A stretch of DNA of 42,908 bases. Origin: Spirogloea muscicola. Lineage: Eukaryota > Streptophyta > Zygnematophyceae > Spirogloeales > Spirogloeaceae. The first letter of the stretch is position 1, and each line of letters starts with the position of its first letter. This document shows positions 30,232 through 42,400 of the stretch, piece after piece. The stretch covers positions 515,999 to 558,906 of the forward strand of contig WELB01000014.1 in NCBI GenBank assembly GCA_009602725.1, written 5' to 3'. The translations under genes and the position numbers were made by a program. Below the pieces are notes generated by a model. That model made no database searches and was not told the origin of the DNA. It was given only the letters and a program-made list of their open reading frames with translations.

Positions 30232-33200
30232 TCAGGTAACAAGCTGTGGGGAGGGCTTTGGAGGTGTGAAAGCTCCAGATGCCAACAGCAGGTTGCGCCT
30301 TGTGAACTGCAGCAGAGAGTTGACTGGTCAGATGGCCATTCCGAGCATTTGCCTGCGCAGGTCTGTCCAGCTAGCTCAAGCACCAGCCACTCTTTTCTGT
30401 GGTATGTGCACTGAGTGCGACAGATTAGGGGCTGCTTTCAGACTACTGCAGAATCTGAACTTTCACCTGCAGCGCGTACACCGGTGTAGACTTGGTCGGC
30501 AAAGTCTTCACCAGCCGCAACCTCCTGTTAGCTGCAGCATTCCCCCTGCACCATGTTGACATGCATTGTCACTCAGTGCCAAGAGGGAAGATTACCAGTA
30601 CAAGTGCCATGTATTGCAGGTCCAGTGAGTCATATTTGCTGAAGCGCGTACTTATACCAAAAATTCATACCAAAAGTTCAGAACATTGTCTGCCAGCTAA
30701 AGTCTGGTTCACAGTGTCATACTTCTCGGTCAACCGTGGGGCTTTTGTGCTGCCACTGACGTCCCATAGCCGCACAGTGTTATCTGCAGATCCAGAAGCT
30801 AGGAGCGACCCCTCCCCGCTGCAAGAAGTTCCACGCCAAATGAATACGGCACACAGTGTGCAAGGCCATGCACTCTGCATGTCGGCAGACCTGCAGGCGT
30901 AGCTTCCAGCTGCTGAGCAGTAAAGCGCTATCGTACCTGAAAGCGAGGCTCCAGACGCAGGCAGTATGGCCGAGGAGCGGCGTGACCCGCCGGCCAGACC
31001 CCAAGTCCCACACCATGATTGCGCCGTCCTCATCGCCGGAAGCCATGAACCTGCGCCGCCATCTCAAACAGCCCTCAGACTGCTGAAGGGAAGTGTGTGT
31101 AAGACGTATGCACCCTATGGACTACCTCTTCTGGTGCTTCTTACTGTGATTAATAATTCAATTCTGAGGCCAAATTACCTGCCATCTGGGGACATTGCCA
31201 AGGACAGCACAGAGCCTCTGTGCCCGGCAAAGATGCGCATGCACTCCCCGGACTGGACATCCCACAAGCGAACCGTCTTGTCGCTTGAGCCTGTGGCGAT
31301 GTAGTTGCAGTTCACGTGCCACCTAACACACTTCCAGAAGACGCACCTACTCCAATATTACCTCTCTTCAACCGCAGTCTTCGACTACAGCGTCAACAGC
31401 CCACTGAACTTGATCGATACAATAACGTCATCAGAATGTTGATGCATGAGTGAAAATGTAGATGGACGAGAAAGCAGCACATGCTTGCCTCACAATTGTT
31501 GGTCACACATATCTCTATCACATTGTGAAATATCGAGACAATAAAAGACATCATTCAGCCTGAGCCTCACATCCACATCAGACAGATGCCCGGCCATGAT
31601 GCGCAGTGGCTGACTCCGTTCCATGGACCAAAGGCGGGCCGTGCGGTCATGGGAGGCAGACGCAAAGTACAAGCCAACGGGGCTGAACTGTTGCAGTGCA
31701 ACACAGAGTGATGAGTGCCAGGGTTCCTGCGTTGTGCCCTCAATCGGTAGGGAGTAGGTATGTGATTACTCCTGGCAAAGAAATTCTCACCTGTACATCC
31801 CAGACAGGATAGTTGTGGCCCTTGTATGATGCCAGGTTCGTATTCAACTCCATGCTCCATAACCGCACTGCAGATCAGCAAGTCACAAGAAAGTGGCGCT
31901 GAGAAGCAGCACCAGAAAAAGGACTGCAAGTGCACTGGAGCTGCAGCACTAAGCCGGACCTCGAGTATCTACGGACCCACTATACATAGTACAAATAGCA
32001 AGCAGCTTTGAAGCGAAGGACATTGCGTGGACTTTGCTTCCTATCTTGCTTGATGCACCTTCCTCCAAGATAGCTCCAGGATAGCCGCCATCCAGGATCG
32101 ATGTGCAGGATGGCATAGGTGGGCATCTACAGGTCACCTGTGCAATCCGCCGAGGAAGATAGGAGATAGCTGGAATCTAGGCTGAAGCAGGTCGCATAGA
32201 CAGGTCCGGAGTGGCCCTGAAGCAGGGTATATCCTCTCGCCTTGCTGCCCTTCTGGATAGCCTCGCCGGCAGTAGCAGGAGCAGGCGGGGCGGCAGTGGT
32301 TTTCCTGCTTCTGTCATCTGCACAAGCAGACATCTAAGCATTCAAGCTAAGCTAATAAATATGATCATAGTTCTTTGTCGGCAACCTGCATGCCTGCTTC
32401 AACAAATCGAAATGCCTCCTCTGATGCAAGCTGACGGCCAACTTGTCTGGGGCGGAGGATGACAAACAAAAGTGTACCAGGGGAAGCCAACAGCTTATCG
32501 CTCGCCCCCCCACTCCTTGCCATACTCCAGACCTGTATATGATAATGATGCAGCCCATATCACAAGCTGTCATAAAGTCCAATACATTCTGGATCCACTA
32601 ATTTGAAAATATCTACGTATACAGACTGAGTACTTTGCAAGGTGTGTATGATGAAGATCCCAGGTTGATGCACGCAAGTACATCAGCGAACGGTAGAGAA
32701 GTCGTGCAATACGGCTATGCTCTGAAGTCAATGTTAACATGCTCAACAATACTTTCCTACAGTGTGTACCTTGATGGAAGCATCCGAAAATCCACCGGCC
32801 ACAAGAGCACCATCCTGTGTTAAGCCCACGCAATTGAGCCTGGACAGTGATGAGGCAAATCGCGAAGTCAAAAGACCTTGCTCTGTCAGAAAGTCACTGG
32901 CTCAAAACGGTTCCTGACAAGCTTGAAGTGCTGAAACGTCCATCACAAGATGGTCGTTGTACCCGTGATTCGTGTTGACAAATGTGTAGAAGCAAACAGA
33001 CGGCAGCCCTGCGGCGCTCAGCCTGATACGGCGGCGAAGATCGTCAAGCAAAGCCTTCTCCACTTCCTCCTTCCTGCAGGATAGCCACGCACCCGGCTTC
33101 AAGGCCAAACCTATGCATAACGACTGGGTCCCTTGACCCTTACATCAGCCGCTGGCTTCATTGCAAAAGCTCCACAATCAATCAAAGCATAAGTGCAGGT

Positions 33201-35450
33201 CAGTCTCAAGGCGCTTAAGAGGATGTCGCATGTTGTGAAGAAGCTAGCATGGGAACCTCACAGCTTGGGCATCGGAAGGTTGGGCCGCACTCGGGGCGTG
33301 GATGGCCCGCCAGGGCCACCATCGGCCTTGGATGGCTTGGCACCGGCCGCCAGGTCTTTGTCCCGCTTGGCCTTCTTGGGACCAAGCTTGAGTCCGTCTG
33401 CGCTCCTCTTCTGCTTCACAACGTATTGATCACAGCATATCAGAGAATCACCTATACTTGATAGTCCTTCTAGTCAAGGATATACAGCAGCTAGACCATG
33501 CAAGTCATATAAAGGAATGGAATACAGCCGCATTTGTAGCCACTAGCTGCCAGCCACATCTCGCCCTCACTAGGCCGGAACTTCGATTCAACCAGAAGCT
33601 GACCGCAGACCTTGCTGTCCTCGGTGTCAATATCCATGCCATCCATTCCCTGGCTCTGAGTGGCCACCTCCTTTTCATATTTATGCTCAATGGAACCCTC
33701 CAAGGCCTTCACAGTACAATGTGCAAAGCATCTCATGGGCACTAATTACGAATGCAGGGGTTTCGGTATGAAGCCGTAAGCCATTGACAAGAATCATGTG
33801 AAGGCTCACTAATCTGGCTGTAGGTATGACAAGCAGCGGTGGTTGAAAGAATGTCGGTAAGGCTAGAGACAGGCTTCGGACCACACCCCCCACTGGATCT
33901 CCTTCTGATTCAGTAACTCGATCTGCTCCGACTCCTTTCCCGTAAACGCCACTGAATCCTCCTCCTCCACGGCGGCTGACACTTGGCCAGGAAGGACTGT
34001 CAAAGCAGCAATCACAGCTCGGACTTATGTTCAATGCTCTTGCAAGAGTCGCGTGTATCCAGCAGCTATTACGAGAGGTAAAGAGAGCAGCTTTGGCATT
34101 GGCAAGTCTCAGAAAGCAAGAGAGTCCCGTCCGAGCAAAGTTTAGCGCATAGAACTCTATACATCCAGTGAAAGAGGCTGGTGAGCTGCGAGGTACCTTG
34201 GAGGTTGACATGCTCGTTGACGATGGAGAGTATGAGCATGAGCTCCGCGCCTTGCAGGAGTTGCAACAGGAGATTGAACGAGTACTGGCCACACATGGGA
34301 GGCACCGCGTCAGGCCCCGGCTCGACTGTAAGCTGTCCTCACGTCAGAGACCGCCTGCAACCAGAAGATTGCAAGAGCCTAATAGAGCCCTAACCAGGTG
34401 ATGATGAGTACATTCCCATACTCAGCAATAGCATGTCTCCAGTCCTTAAGTCACACTGCGGAGGCAGTCCAGGCGCTGGCTGACCTGGCAGAGCTTGACG
34501 TTGAACTTGTTGTCACGGAATGTGTGAACGAGGCCATTCTCCTGCATCACAAGGAAGCCCGCAGGCAAAGAGCTGGAGCTTATCCCTCGCTTGCAATGGT
34601 ACAGTAACAAGAGTGACTTGACTTGATGGCAGCTGAAGTTCTAGTGGCGTAATGTGAGCGGCAGCGCAGTGGTCACCTGCAAGTGGCGGGCGTCCGTGAC
34701 GCCCTCCAGCTTCTGCAGGTCCCGCAGGTGCACGCGCTCGTGGTCCACCTTGAACTCGCCAAAGAACTCCCTGGCTGCAGCGCGGCCCTCGTATGACGAG
34801 ATGGTGAGCCATGAGACGGTGACCACTCGGGGCAGCGATGCCAGCTGAGCTCATGACCGACACGCGACGTGGGTCGGCAGGCGGCAGGCTCGGCTTCGCG
34901 TCGTACCTTGCGATGGGTAGCCCTTGGACACGAGCTCCAGGAAGGCGTGCACGAAGACGGGGTAGAGGATGTGGAGAAGCTCAGTCTGCGCGGCGAGCTC
35001 TGCGGCGGCAGTCAGCAGGCCCGCAGCGGCAAGCGCTGCGAGGGAGGGCTCTTGCAGTGGCGGCGGCGGCAGCGGCGGCGGCGGCGGCGCACCTTGTAGA
35101 GGTCGAGCGAGGCGTGCACCCAGGCGCGCAGCTTGGCGTAGCCCTCACGGTAGCGTTGGGGGTTGCTGTCGGACCTGCCGCGGAGAGCCGGCCGACGGCC
35201 GTGAGGGCCCCCCGGTCGACGGCCGCGGCGGCGACGACGACGCAGGGGCGGCGAAGGCGGCGGCGGCGGCGGCGAACCTGTTGTAGAAGAGTATGGAGTT
35301 GGCGATGGAAACGTCGCCGGCGCCGGCGGCGGCAGCGAGCTCCTCGAGCGGCGCGACGCGCGCCTCGTCCTTGAAGGCCAGCTCCGCGTTGCGGTACCCC
35401 TTCTTCTTTAGGTACGCCAGCACCGCGCGCTCCATCTGCTCCTCGTCCAT
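30232..35450 (-). CDS. TAF5: Transcription initiation factor TFIID subunit 5 (TAF5)
   Basis: TAF5 is a scaffold of TFIID (and, in many organisms, SAGA). Twenty minus-strand exons with closing phases, 707 residues: 35450-35278, 35174-35093, 34985-34907, 34825-34677, 34541-34485, 34284-34197, 33996-33887, 33706-33611, 33413-33262, 33073-32963, 32839-32770, 32532-32478, 32317-32138, 31867-31791, 31687-31571, 31330-31179, 31050-30937, 30818-30671, 30505-30467 and 30306-30232. LisH is at the N-terminus ([20 protein letters not shown]). The NTD2 domain reads [46 protein letters not shown] and [15 protein letters not shown] Lys-rich linker comes next, then [10 protein letters not shown] and the WD40 propeller ([71 protein letters not shown]), ending [13 protein letters not shown]. 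Exon 4's acceptor and the start of exon 19 are the least certain. Confidence 0.96.
35055..35092. repeat. GGC-rich tract in TAF5 intron 2
   Basis: Imperfect GGC repeats begin just inside the donor of the exon that ends at 35093. They extend through the first half of this short intron. Confidence 0.8.
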
Positions 35451-35628
35451 GGCCGCCCCTGCCGCCGCCGCGGCCGCCGCCGCCGCCGACGCCGGCGGCG
35501 GCGCGGCACACAGTGTAGGGGAGAGGAATGAATATAAAACTATAATGTCATCATTATAGTTTATATATGTGTTATGTATATATGATAGCGAGGAAATTAG
35601 GGCTACACCAGACCCCTAATTTGCCGCC

Positions 35629-35665
<37 letters not shown>

Positions 35666-35742
35666 AGGTGCGGCCGCGTGGCAGAGCGGAAGCTAGGCTT
35701 TCCCGCATCCGGGTCCTGCTCCGCCGACGGCTCGCCGCCGCC
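35451..35742. promoter_or_regulatory. Bidirectional promoter between TAF5 and the TOPORS-like gene
   Basis: The two start codons (35450 on minus, 35743 on plus) lie 292 bases apart, head to head. In an otherwise very GC-rich interval there is one AT-rich island, 35530-35585. At its centre is a palindrome, AAACTATAATG (35537-35547), spacer TCAT, CATTATAGTTT (35552-35562). Both flanks add TATA-like sequence (TATAAAAC on plus, TATATAAAC on minus). The arrangement suggests one symmetric core promoter element serving both genes. GCC tracts follow on the plus side. Confidence 0.75.
35627..35662. repeat. (GCC)n microsatellite
   Basis: About 11 GCC/CCG units in the 5' leader of the TOPORS-like gene. 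A second tract at 35797-35824 encodes a polyproline stretch. Confidence 0.95.
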
Positions 35743-35793
35743 ATGCCGCCAGCGCCATCCGACGACGCCGCCGCCGGCGTACTGCAGCGGCCA

Positions 35794-35824
<31 letters not shown>

Positions 35825-38401
35825 TGCCGGTGCCGCGCCCTGACCCAGACGGGCCTGCGACGCCTCGCGGTGGCCTGCCACCTGCAGACCGCTTCTGCCT
35901 GGCCTGCATCCAGCTCTGGTCCGCAGCCTCGACGCCTACGGCCCCCGCCGAGGGCGATCCTGACGGCCGCTGGCGCGGACCCGTCTGCCCGCTCTGCAAG
36001 GTGGGCGCCCAACTCCTGCCCCATGGCGCACACGGCTCGCCCACGTGCTGGAGCCTAAGTCAAAACCTCTAACCTCGACGTGTTTAAGTGCCCTGAATCC
36101 TAAACCCTAAACCCCTGACTCCATCCTCTAAACCCTCAGCACTGTCTAGCATATGGGGGCTGAGTCGCCATCTGTCGTCAGCGTCAGCGCTTCTCTGTCA
36201 GTGCCTGTATTGCTGGTGACTTTTCCACTGCTCTCGCCATTGTCCGTGCCGCCAACCTTGTGGCACAGAGCTGCATTTCCCATGTCCCCAGCTCACACTG
36301 CCCAAAGAGTCACCTCTGCCCATCAATGCTACTTTGCTATTTGCGAATGGGTTTTGGGGAGCTGCTGTAAGTACTCTCTTGTCGTGCGGGCGTGGTCAGG
36401 GAGCTGTCTCCGCCGCATAGGCAAGGGCAGTGTGCTAACGGGCTTCACTTTACATCCACAACTGTTGTGACATGTGAGGTTAAGCCACTCCTAAGTACCT
36501 GCAGTTGTTGTGACTGCCGGTGCAGACGCACTACACGACCGTCATCCACAACTTCTCCGGTCACGACTTCGAGCGCACGCGCGTGTGCCAGGCCCCTGGC
36601 AGGTCCCCTGTCTCTCCGACCTGCCATTGAAGACCGCTATTTATGAGTTTGGTGCTCCAGCAACTATGACATGGACAACCTTGCATTTTCATTCACATAC
36701 ATTTTCCTGCTCGTGGCAGAACAGACCGCAGTCATACCCTCTAGTGTGACCATTGCCCACAACAATGAGGCTCCTAGAAGGCAGGCTCCGAATATTGCCG
36801 CTACGCTGGCGTCATGCCGCCATTAGACATAAGACAAGCAGCTTGACATCCTATTGACTGTGGTGGCTTGCACGGCTTGGCTTTCTTCGCCTGCGCAGCC
36901 CCGATGCATTTGCGCTGTCCGACATTCAGCGCCAGCGCCGTGCTCGTTATATGCAACCTGGACCAGCTCTGGCAGGTGAGGCTTTGTAAGCTGCAAGAGC
37001 AAGGACACTTGAGTTTGATCAGATTCTCGTGTCAAGCTCCACAGACCATTGATCATTCTCTAGCCACAATGTCACTAAAATTGGGCCTACTTCACCCCTT
37101 TGGTTCTGGAGGGGTTGAAGTCACAGCAGTGCGTATTTGCAGCAATCTTTCCTGGTACTGGACTTCAGCTGGCACTCATTTTTAGAGGTAGACACAATCC
37201 CGACAAACTTTGTGTAAGCTTGCTTGGTTGCCGCTAACTCAGATGGCCAGGCGTCAACAGCGTCGAACGGCGAGCCCAAACTACCTGGGGAACAGCGCCG
37301 TGAAGAGCTCGCTCCGCCTCCAAGACCCTGGATCCGGCACACCTCCCCAGGGGAACAAAAGCGGTGGCTCCGCTGCTGGGTCCACCGGGAGCTCCAAGCC
37401 CTCATGCTGGTCAGAGATTTTTCTCTGGGCCTGAAAGAGTCAAGTCTGCATGGCTTGTATAGGACGGCATACTTCTGGGGCTGGAAAGAAAAGAGCTGCG
37501 CTTCGAAGTCATGAAGTGCGGCAAAGATATTTGCTTTGCTACACTTCACGACTATGTACCTCTCTATAAGTTGGGCAAAATGGCATGACTCTGGCTGAGC
37601 CTCATTGTGCCAGTCATTCATGCAGGTGGAGGACGTAGACGTTGTTGCGCTGCACGTTATCGGCGTCATTGAAACACTGCTACCCAGGTCTGATTCAAAC
37701 ATATTATCCATGAGTCAAGGATAAGATGTTTTCTGGCAAACTGGTTGCAAATACCTGCTGCTGCCGAGACTTGTACTTACTCACAGATATCAGGAAGGTG
37801 CTAGGAGTCAACCGTTCAGGTCAGCCTCTGAGTTCCTGCAGGCCGGGCAAGAAGACTTGGATAGTTGCCCCGCAAGCTGGCCGAGGATGGAGAGAGACCG
37901 CCCCTTGGAGCGTGGCTGTTGTGAAAGCAGTCAGGCCATTTGTCTTCGAGCACGCAGAGCAATTCGAGGAGGAATTAAGAAGGTTTCTGGCCTTGGAGAT
38001 GGACATTGCCGCTTACGATGCTGCAATGATCGGCGCAGCCGCCGCTGGCCCTGCTGCTGTGGTAAGTCCACAAGCTGAGGCGACCAGTATTGACCTGCCA
38101 TTGCAAGCTCTGTCGGGTCGTCTGATCCTACGAAGCTGCTCAACTTTGGTCACAGTTTCAGGACCTAATGCAGCACACATTCTCAAGCAGGAGCCCAGCT
38201 GAGCGAAAACATTGCAACGATCGGAGAAACCCTAATGTCCAGCAGTGTCGCAGTGCCAGGCTCTCCGCGCTATCAGTCTGCAAGGTGTTTGGTGAGTCAT
38301 CTGACCGGCTGCAAAGCTGTTACGGAAGCAAGCTTTGCTTGCTCCACTCCTATCTCCCTCTCAAGGTTTGGAATAATGTCAGTGTTTACTGCAAATCTTG
38401 A
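35743..38401 (+). CDS. TOPORS-like RING E3 ubiquitin ligase, RING incomplete
   Basis: Exons: 35743-36000 (polyproline, then DRFCLACIQLWS ... VCPLCK), 36526-36602 (THYTTVIHNFSGHDFERTRV), 36899-36975 (LSDIQRQRRARYMQPG), 37243-37409 (WIRHTSPGEQKRWLRCWVHR, ELQALML), 37626-37687 (VEDVDVVALHVIGVIETLL), about 37911-38061 (VRPFVFEHAEQFEEELRRFL) and possibly 38162-38401. The WVHRELQAL, VVALHVIGVI and RPFVFEHAEQFEEEL blocks follow the C-terminal region of TOPORS (WLKREL, NIVQHIIM, LRPFLLNRTEHFIHEF), and the IIHNxSG segment is typical of plant homologues. Only the second half of the RING (C-x2-C ... C-x2-C) is present. The first Cys pair and the CxH part are replaced by proline-rich sequence. The family ligates ubiquitin or SUMO in the nucleus. 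The exon that starts near 37911 and the final exon are tentative. Confidence 0.7.
36085..36140. repeat. Degenerate telomere-like repeat (CCCTAAA) in intron 1
   Basis: Contains CCTAAACCCTAAACCCC and TCTAAACCCTCAGC, including exact AAACCCTAA telo-box matches. It lies in the first intron of the TOPORS-like gene, shortly after its CCG tract. Confidence 0.7.
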
Positions 38402-39440
38402 CACTATGGTGGAATATGCCTGAGTTATGCACCTGTGGCACTAAGGATTGAGACAGATTCTGGTGGTCACAGATTGCAACTGGCTTCATTGCTTGGTCTG
38501 GTTTGCAGCCTTCTGGACACACTCAAGAGGCTAGCCCATAGCCCAGCACTTGTCATTCAGGGGAACTAAGAAGAAGATCCGCATAACCGTACCGTCTTAC
38601 AACAGTTTCAAGCCTCTCCTCTTCGAATTGCGCAGAGGTGACTATCTACAAAGGTTTCTGCTTCACCACTCCAGTTGCACATGGAAGAATGGCATCATGC
38701 AATGTAATCATCCATGCTTTGACTAGCCAACGTGCCAGGACAAAGAATGTTGACTCCAGGCACCGTCCTTGGGCCCAGCATTTGACCAGTAGTTGCGCCA
38801 CTGCTAAGTGGTATCAAGACAGCCACGATGGCACAGGCTACTTGGGAATAAGTCTAATGCAACATACCATTGACGGCAATCCCGCTGCTTTTTCCTGGTA
38901 TGCAGGTTTGAACTCTGCCCTCAGGTTCTGCACATTCTGGACACGGAGTCTCCGAGAGCTCAATTGCTGAAGGCCTCCGCGTCAAGGCTCACACCACAAG
39001 CAGAGCTACAATGGCTTCAAGTGCACCTGCATCGTAATCTGCTTACGGTAAATTCTGCTGTCAAACAATGTTGAAGAACAATGTGCGATTAACATTTGCT
39101 GCACAGACGTAAATTGTTACTGTCACAAGCTCCCCTTTTATTTTTAGGACTCCCTCTACTCATGTTGTCTACATCAATGACCTGCTTTCATAGACGTAAT
39201 CTGAGTAGTGCCTCCTATTTCTTAGCTGACCACAGTCTACACAGTCGATGTCAGGCTTCAGCACCTTAAAGGTGGTAGTGCATTCCGGGTAACATCTCTT
39301 CTTGCACTCACTTGGGGCTCACATCCACGTTACAAGTCTACATCGTGATTCAATGGATCTACAACTTGTGCCACATTGATTATGCGTCAGCCTATGCAGT
39401 GTTCAATCTAGCAGTAGGGTAATCGGGTTTAACAAAATTG
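38402..39440. other. Convergent intergenic region, nothing recognised
   Basis: Between the TOPORS-like gene (plus) and the carrier gene (minus). Open frames such as 38638-38970 have no recognisable family or splice context. It probably contains the two 3' UTRs. Confidence 0.5.
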
Positions 39441-42400
39441 TTATTGGACCCTAGCTGTGCCTTTCGTTCTCTCCTGCACAAGCTGGTCATACACGGCCTG
39501 ACTGTGGATGAGAAGATTTTTGGCAGCATCATAAGTGGTCAAGCGTATGCTGCAAGAGAGCACAGAATAAATTGTCAAGATATAAGCTCAGTCATGAGAT
39601 TCATGCCGCTCTCTGTTAGTAAAGCCCTGTAGCTAATAAGTATGACTTGTGTAAATACCAGGCAGCAAACTCCAGTATGTCAGCTGATCATGACAGACAA
39701 TTGCGTTACACACGGTTGTTGACTACAATACCTGCTGTTCGGCAGATTCTTGAGAGCATTGGCAAGAAAGCCCCTGTAGAGACCTGGGACACCATCTCGA
39801 TCAATGATGCCTGTCGCATCAAGATACACAGTTAGTTGCATGACACCTTGGTGGACAAACTCAGGGGCTGGTCGTGTCCGGGGCAATCGGCTCCTCATAG
39901 TGGCGTGCAAATGCTAACAGGTCTTTGAGCTGCTTGCTGAGCTACACACTTGCAGCCAAGAAAGAACCTTGCATAAAAATTTGACCCCCATGTAGCATAA
40001 TGCAAGGTATTGGGACAGTGAGCTTCTGACCTGGAATGGCATCAAATACTGTCTTATACGGACTCCCCCGCATTTGCATTTGGCGCCTCACTGTGTCCAA
40101 TGGGTAGCACATAACTGTGGCAAAGGTGGCCGAGCACAAGGCTGTGATAAAGGATGCCTGGGGCTTTTTCCTGAAGTCCTCGGGCAAAGATTTCTTGATC
40201 CTGCCAAGCCTCAAATTGCACAGTCAGTCCCACAAAATCTCTTGGATGCGAGCTCTTGAGAATCTCCAGTAGGCATGCTCTGCCCAGGCACTCGGATTTG
40301 GCAATCTAGCAATATCAAGAGTTGCCATGAACGACTGCAAATCCTAAGTATGGGTTTGTCAGTGACTGTCTTTGTTCACACCAGCAACCTAGTTCCTTAC
40401 TACTGAAGTGCAACTAATATTACCAGCTACTCCTCAAATAGATAGTGGCATGTGGACTGCCAGCAGCTTCGTTAGCAGCCCCCCTGTTTAGGATGACTCT
40501 CCAGGGACAAGATCCACTCACAGGTCAAAAACCACAAAGTTGAGAGCCACGTAAGGAGCGATCCCTAGAAGAGATGGCCCTAAGCCCTTGTAAAAAGATG
40601 ACAGACCCTCGTCACGCAGCATACCTGTCACCACCTGGATTTTTGCAGACCAAAATATCACTTTGGCACCTGTCAAAATCCTAATGCAGCGCCCGTTCCT
40701 GGACCAAAATCAGTCTGACAAAATGCAAAATGCAAAGTGTATGTCTAATGCACAGTCCGATACACATCGCACACACAGTGTCAAGAGGCTGGCATTACAA
40801 TCTCTATGAGATGATGCAACATAGCATTAGACAACCTGCAATATGCATTATCAGAGATAATTGTTTCACCCTGTAGAAGGTCATGACTGTACTGTCCCCT
40901 TGTCCTGTCCCCTTGAACTCTTTCTAGTACTAAGACGCTGGATTGCACGGGATGAAAAATTGCTAACTAGGCGTCACACTTTAGGTGAGACATACAGACA
41001 TACCTGGCGCATGGACTTAGTAGACGAATCGACTGCAAGTCGAAGGCGCAGCACATCGAGAGGATAAGTCACCTGGAAGACATGTATCATACAGGTTAGC
41101 ATATGTAGACTCCTCCACATTCTTTTCTTGCATCTTTGCTGCCATATCAAGACAACATCTTGCGGTGTAGTTGAGATGAACATACAAGAGTCGATGTCAT
41201 GCCTGCGCACGCCCCGGCTGCAAGCCGCGAACCAACAGAGAGCTGATCACTGCTCCCTTGAAAACCTTTCTGGATATTTTTGATTTTGCCCACACATAGC
41301 GACTGTCAGCAGAATGTCCCAGCAGATCTTACCACGTGCAAAGAGACAAGAGGCTGGTGTACGAGCGGCAACCAGCTTGTCAGGGTTGAAACTTGCCTTA
41401 AAGAGCTCGTATGCAAAGAGCTGGACAGCGCTATATGGTATCACTCTGATGACCTGCACAATATGCGTCACTCAGTTGAGTAGCTACAGGATGCAGGTCT
41501 GCATTTTCCAAGAAACAGAAGTAAGGCATGAATACAACGTAGCATGACTGAAGGAGGACATCTTGTCTTTTTTCATCGTCACCTGAGGAAGGTTGCCTTT
41601 CCAGTATCCAGGAAGACCTTCTTCTGAGCCAATCTTGAGCAGTGACTGTGAGAGATGACACATATATTTGTATCAGCAAGTTTTGACCATGGTGAGAAAG
41701 TCAAGGCACTCCTTGCGTATTTTACAAGTCTCTCCCCTCCTAGACATCAACAACTTGAGGACAGCATAAACAATGTGAACTTCTCAGCCAATATGCATGC
41801 CTAAGCATTGCTGAGCAAGCTAGCTGCAGTACATGACGACATGCCTGAATGAAGCCCAAAGCTTTCTCAGCACCCGGCTCACGTGCCTGGATAGCTTGCA
41901 CCTACATTGAACACACTGTTGTCAGCGTATATCAGCGAGCTGATACCTGCTTGAAGTGAGACAAGCTCTGACAACACATGCAGCAACAGCTGGGACTACT
42001 GACCTGCATAAGCAACTTGACTCTGTCAAGAGGTGCAGTCACGGTTTTAGCCGCAGCTCCAGCGACTGCCCCTGCGATGAACAGGGCAAGGTCCTGCCAC
42101 AAGAGGAATACAACATCAACTGCTAGCTGCAGCTGCAGCTGTTCCTCATGTATCAGACGCTGCTGATAAGGAAGTCGTCACCAGAAGCAGTCTTACTTAT
42201 GACCACGTGCTTGTACCTGATCATGTCCGATTGGAGGTTGGTTAACATGCATGGAGGTTTGCCCTTGCAGATGCTGGCAGAGGTCTCAAAGGGAAAGACA
42301 AGGCATAGAGCTTGGCTCAGCCAGTTGCGCACCTTTGGAACATATTTAATGAAAGCGATGGGGCGGGAGAAGAGCTGGCTGGTGGTCGGATGCTCAGCAA

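Noticed and set aside
30492-30570. Plus-strand peptide [12 protein letters not shown] resembling the TAF5 C-terminus
   Set aside because: It lies on the opposite strand to TAF5, at the intron end and start of exon 19. It reflects the complementarity reported as a finding, not a second TAF5 exon; the true last exon is 30306-30232 on minus.
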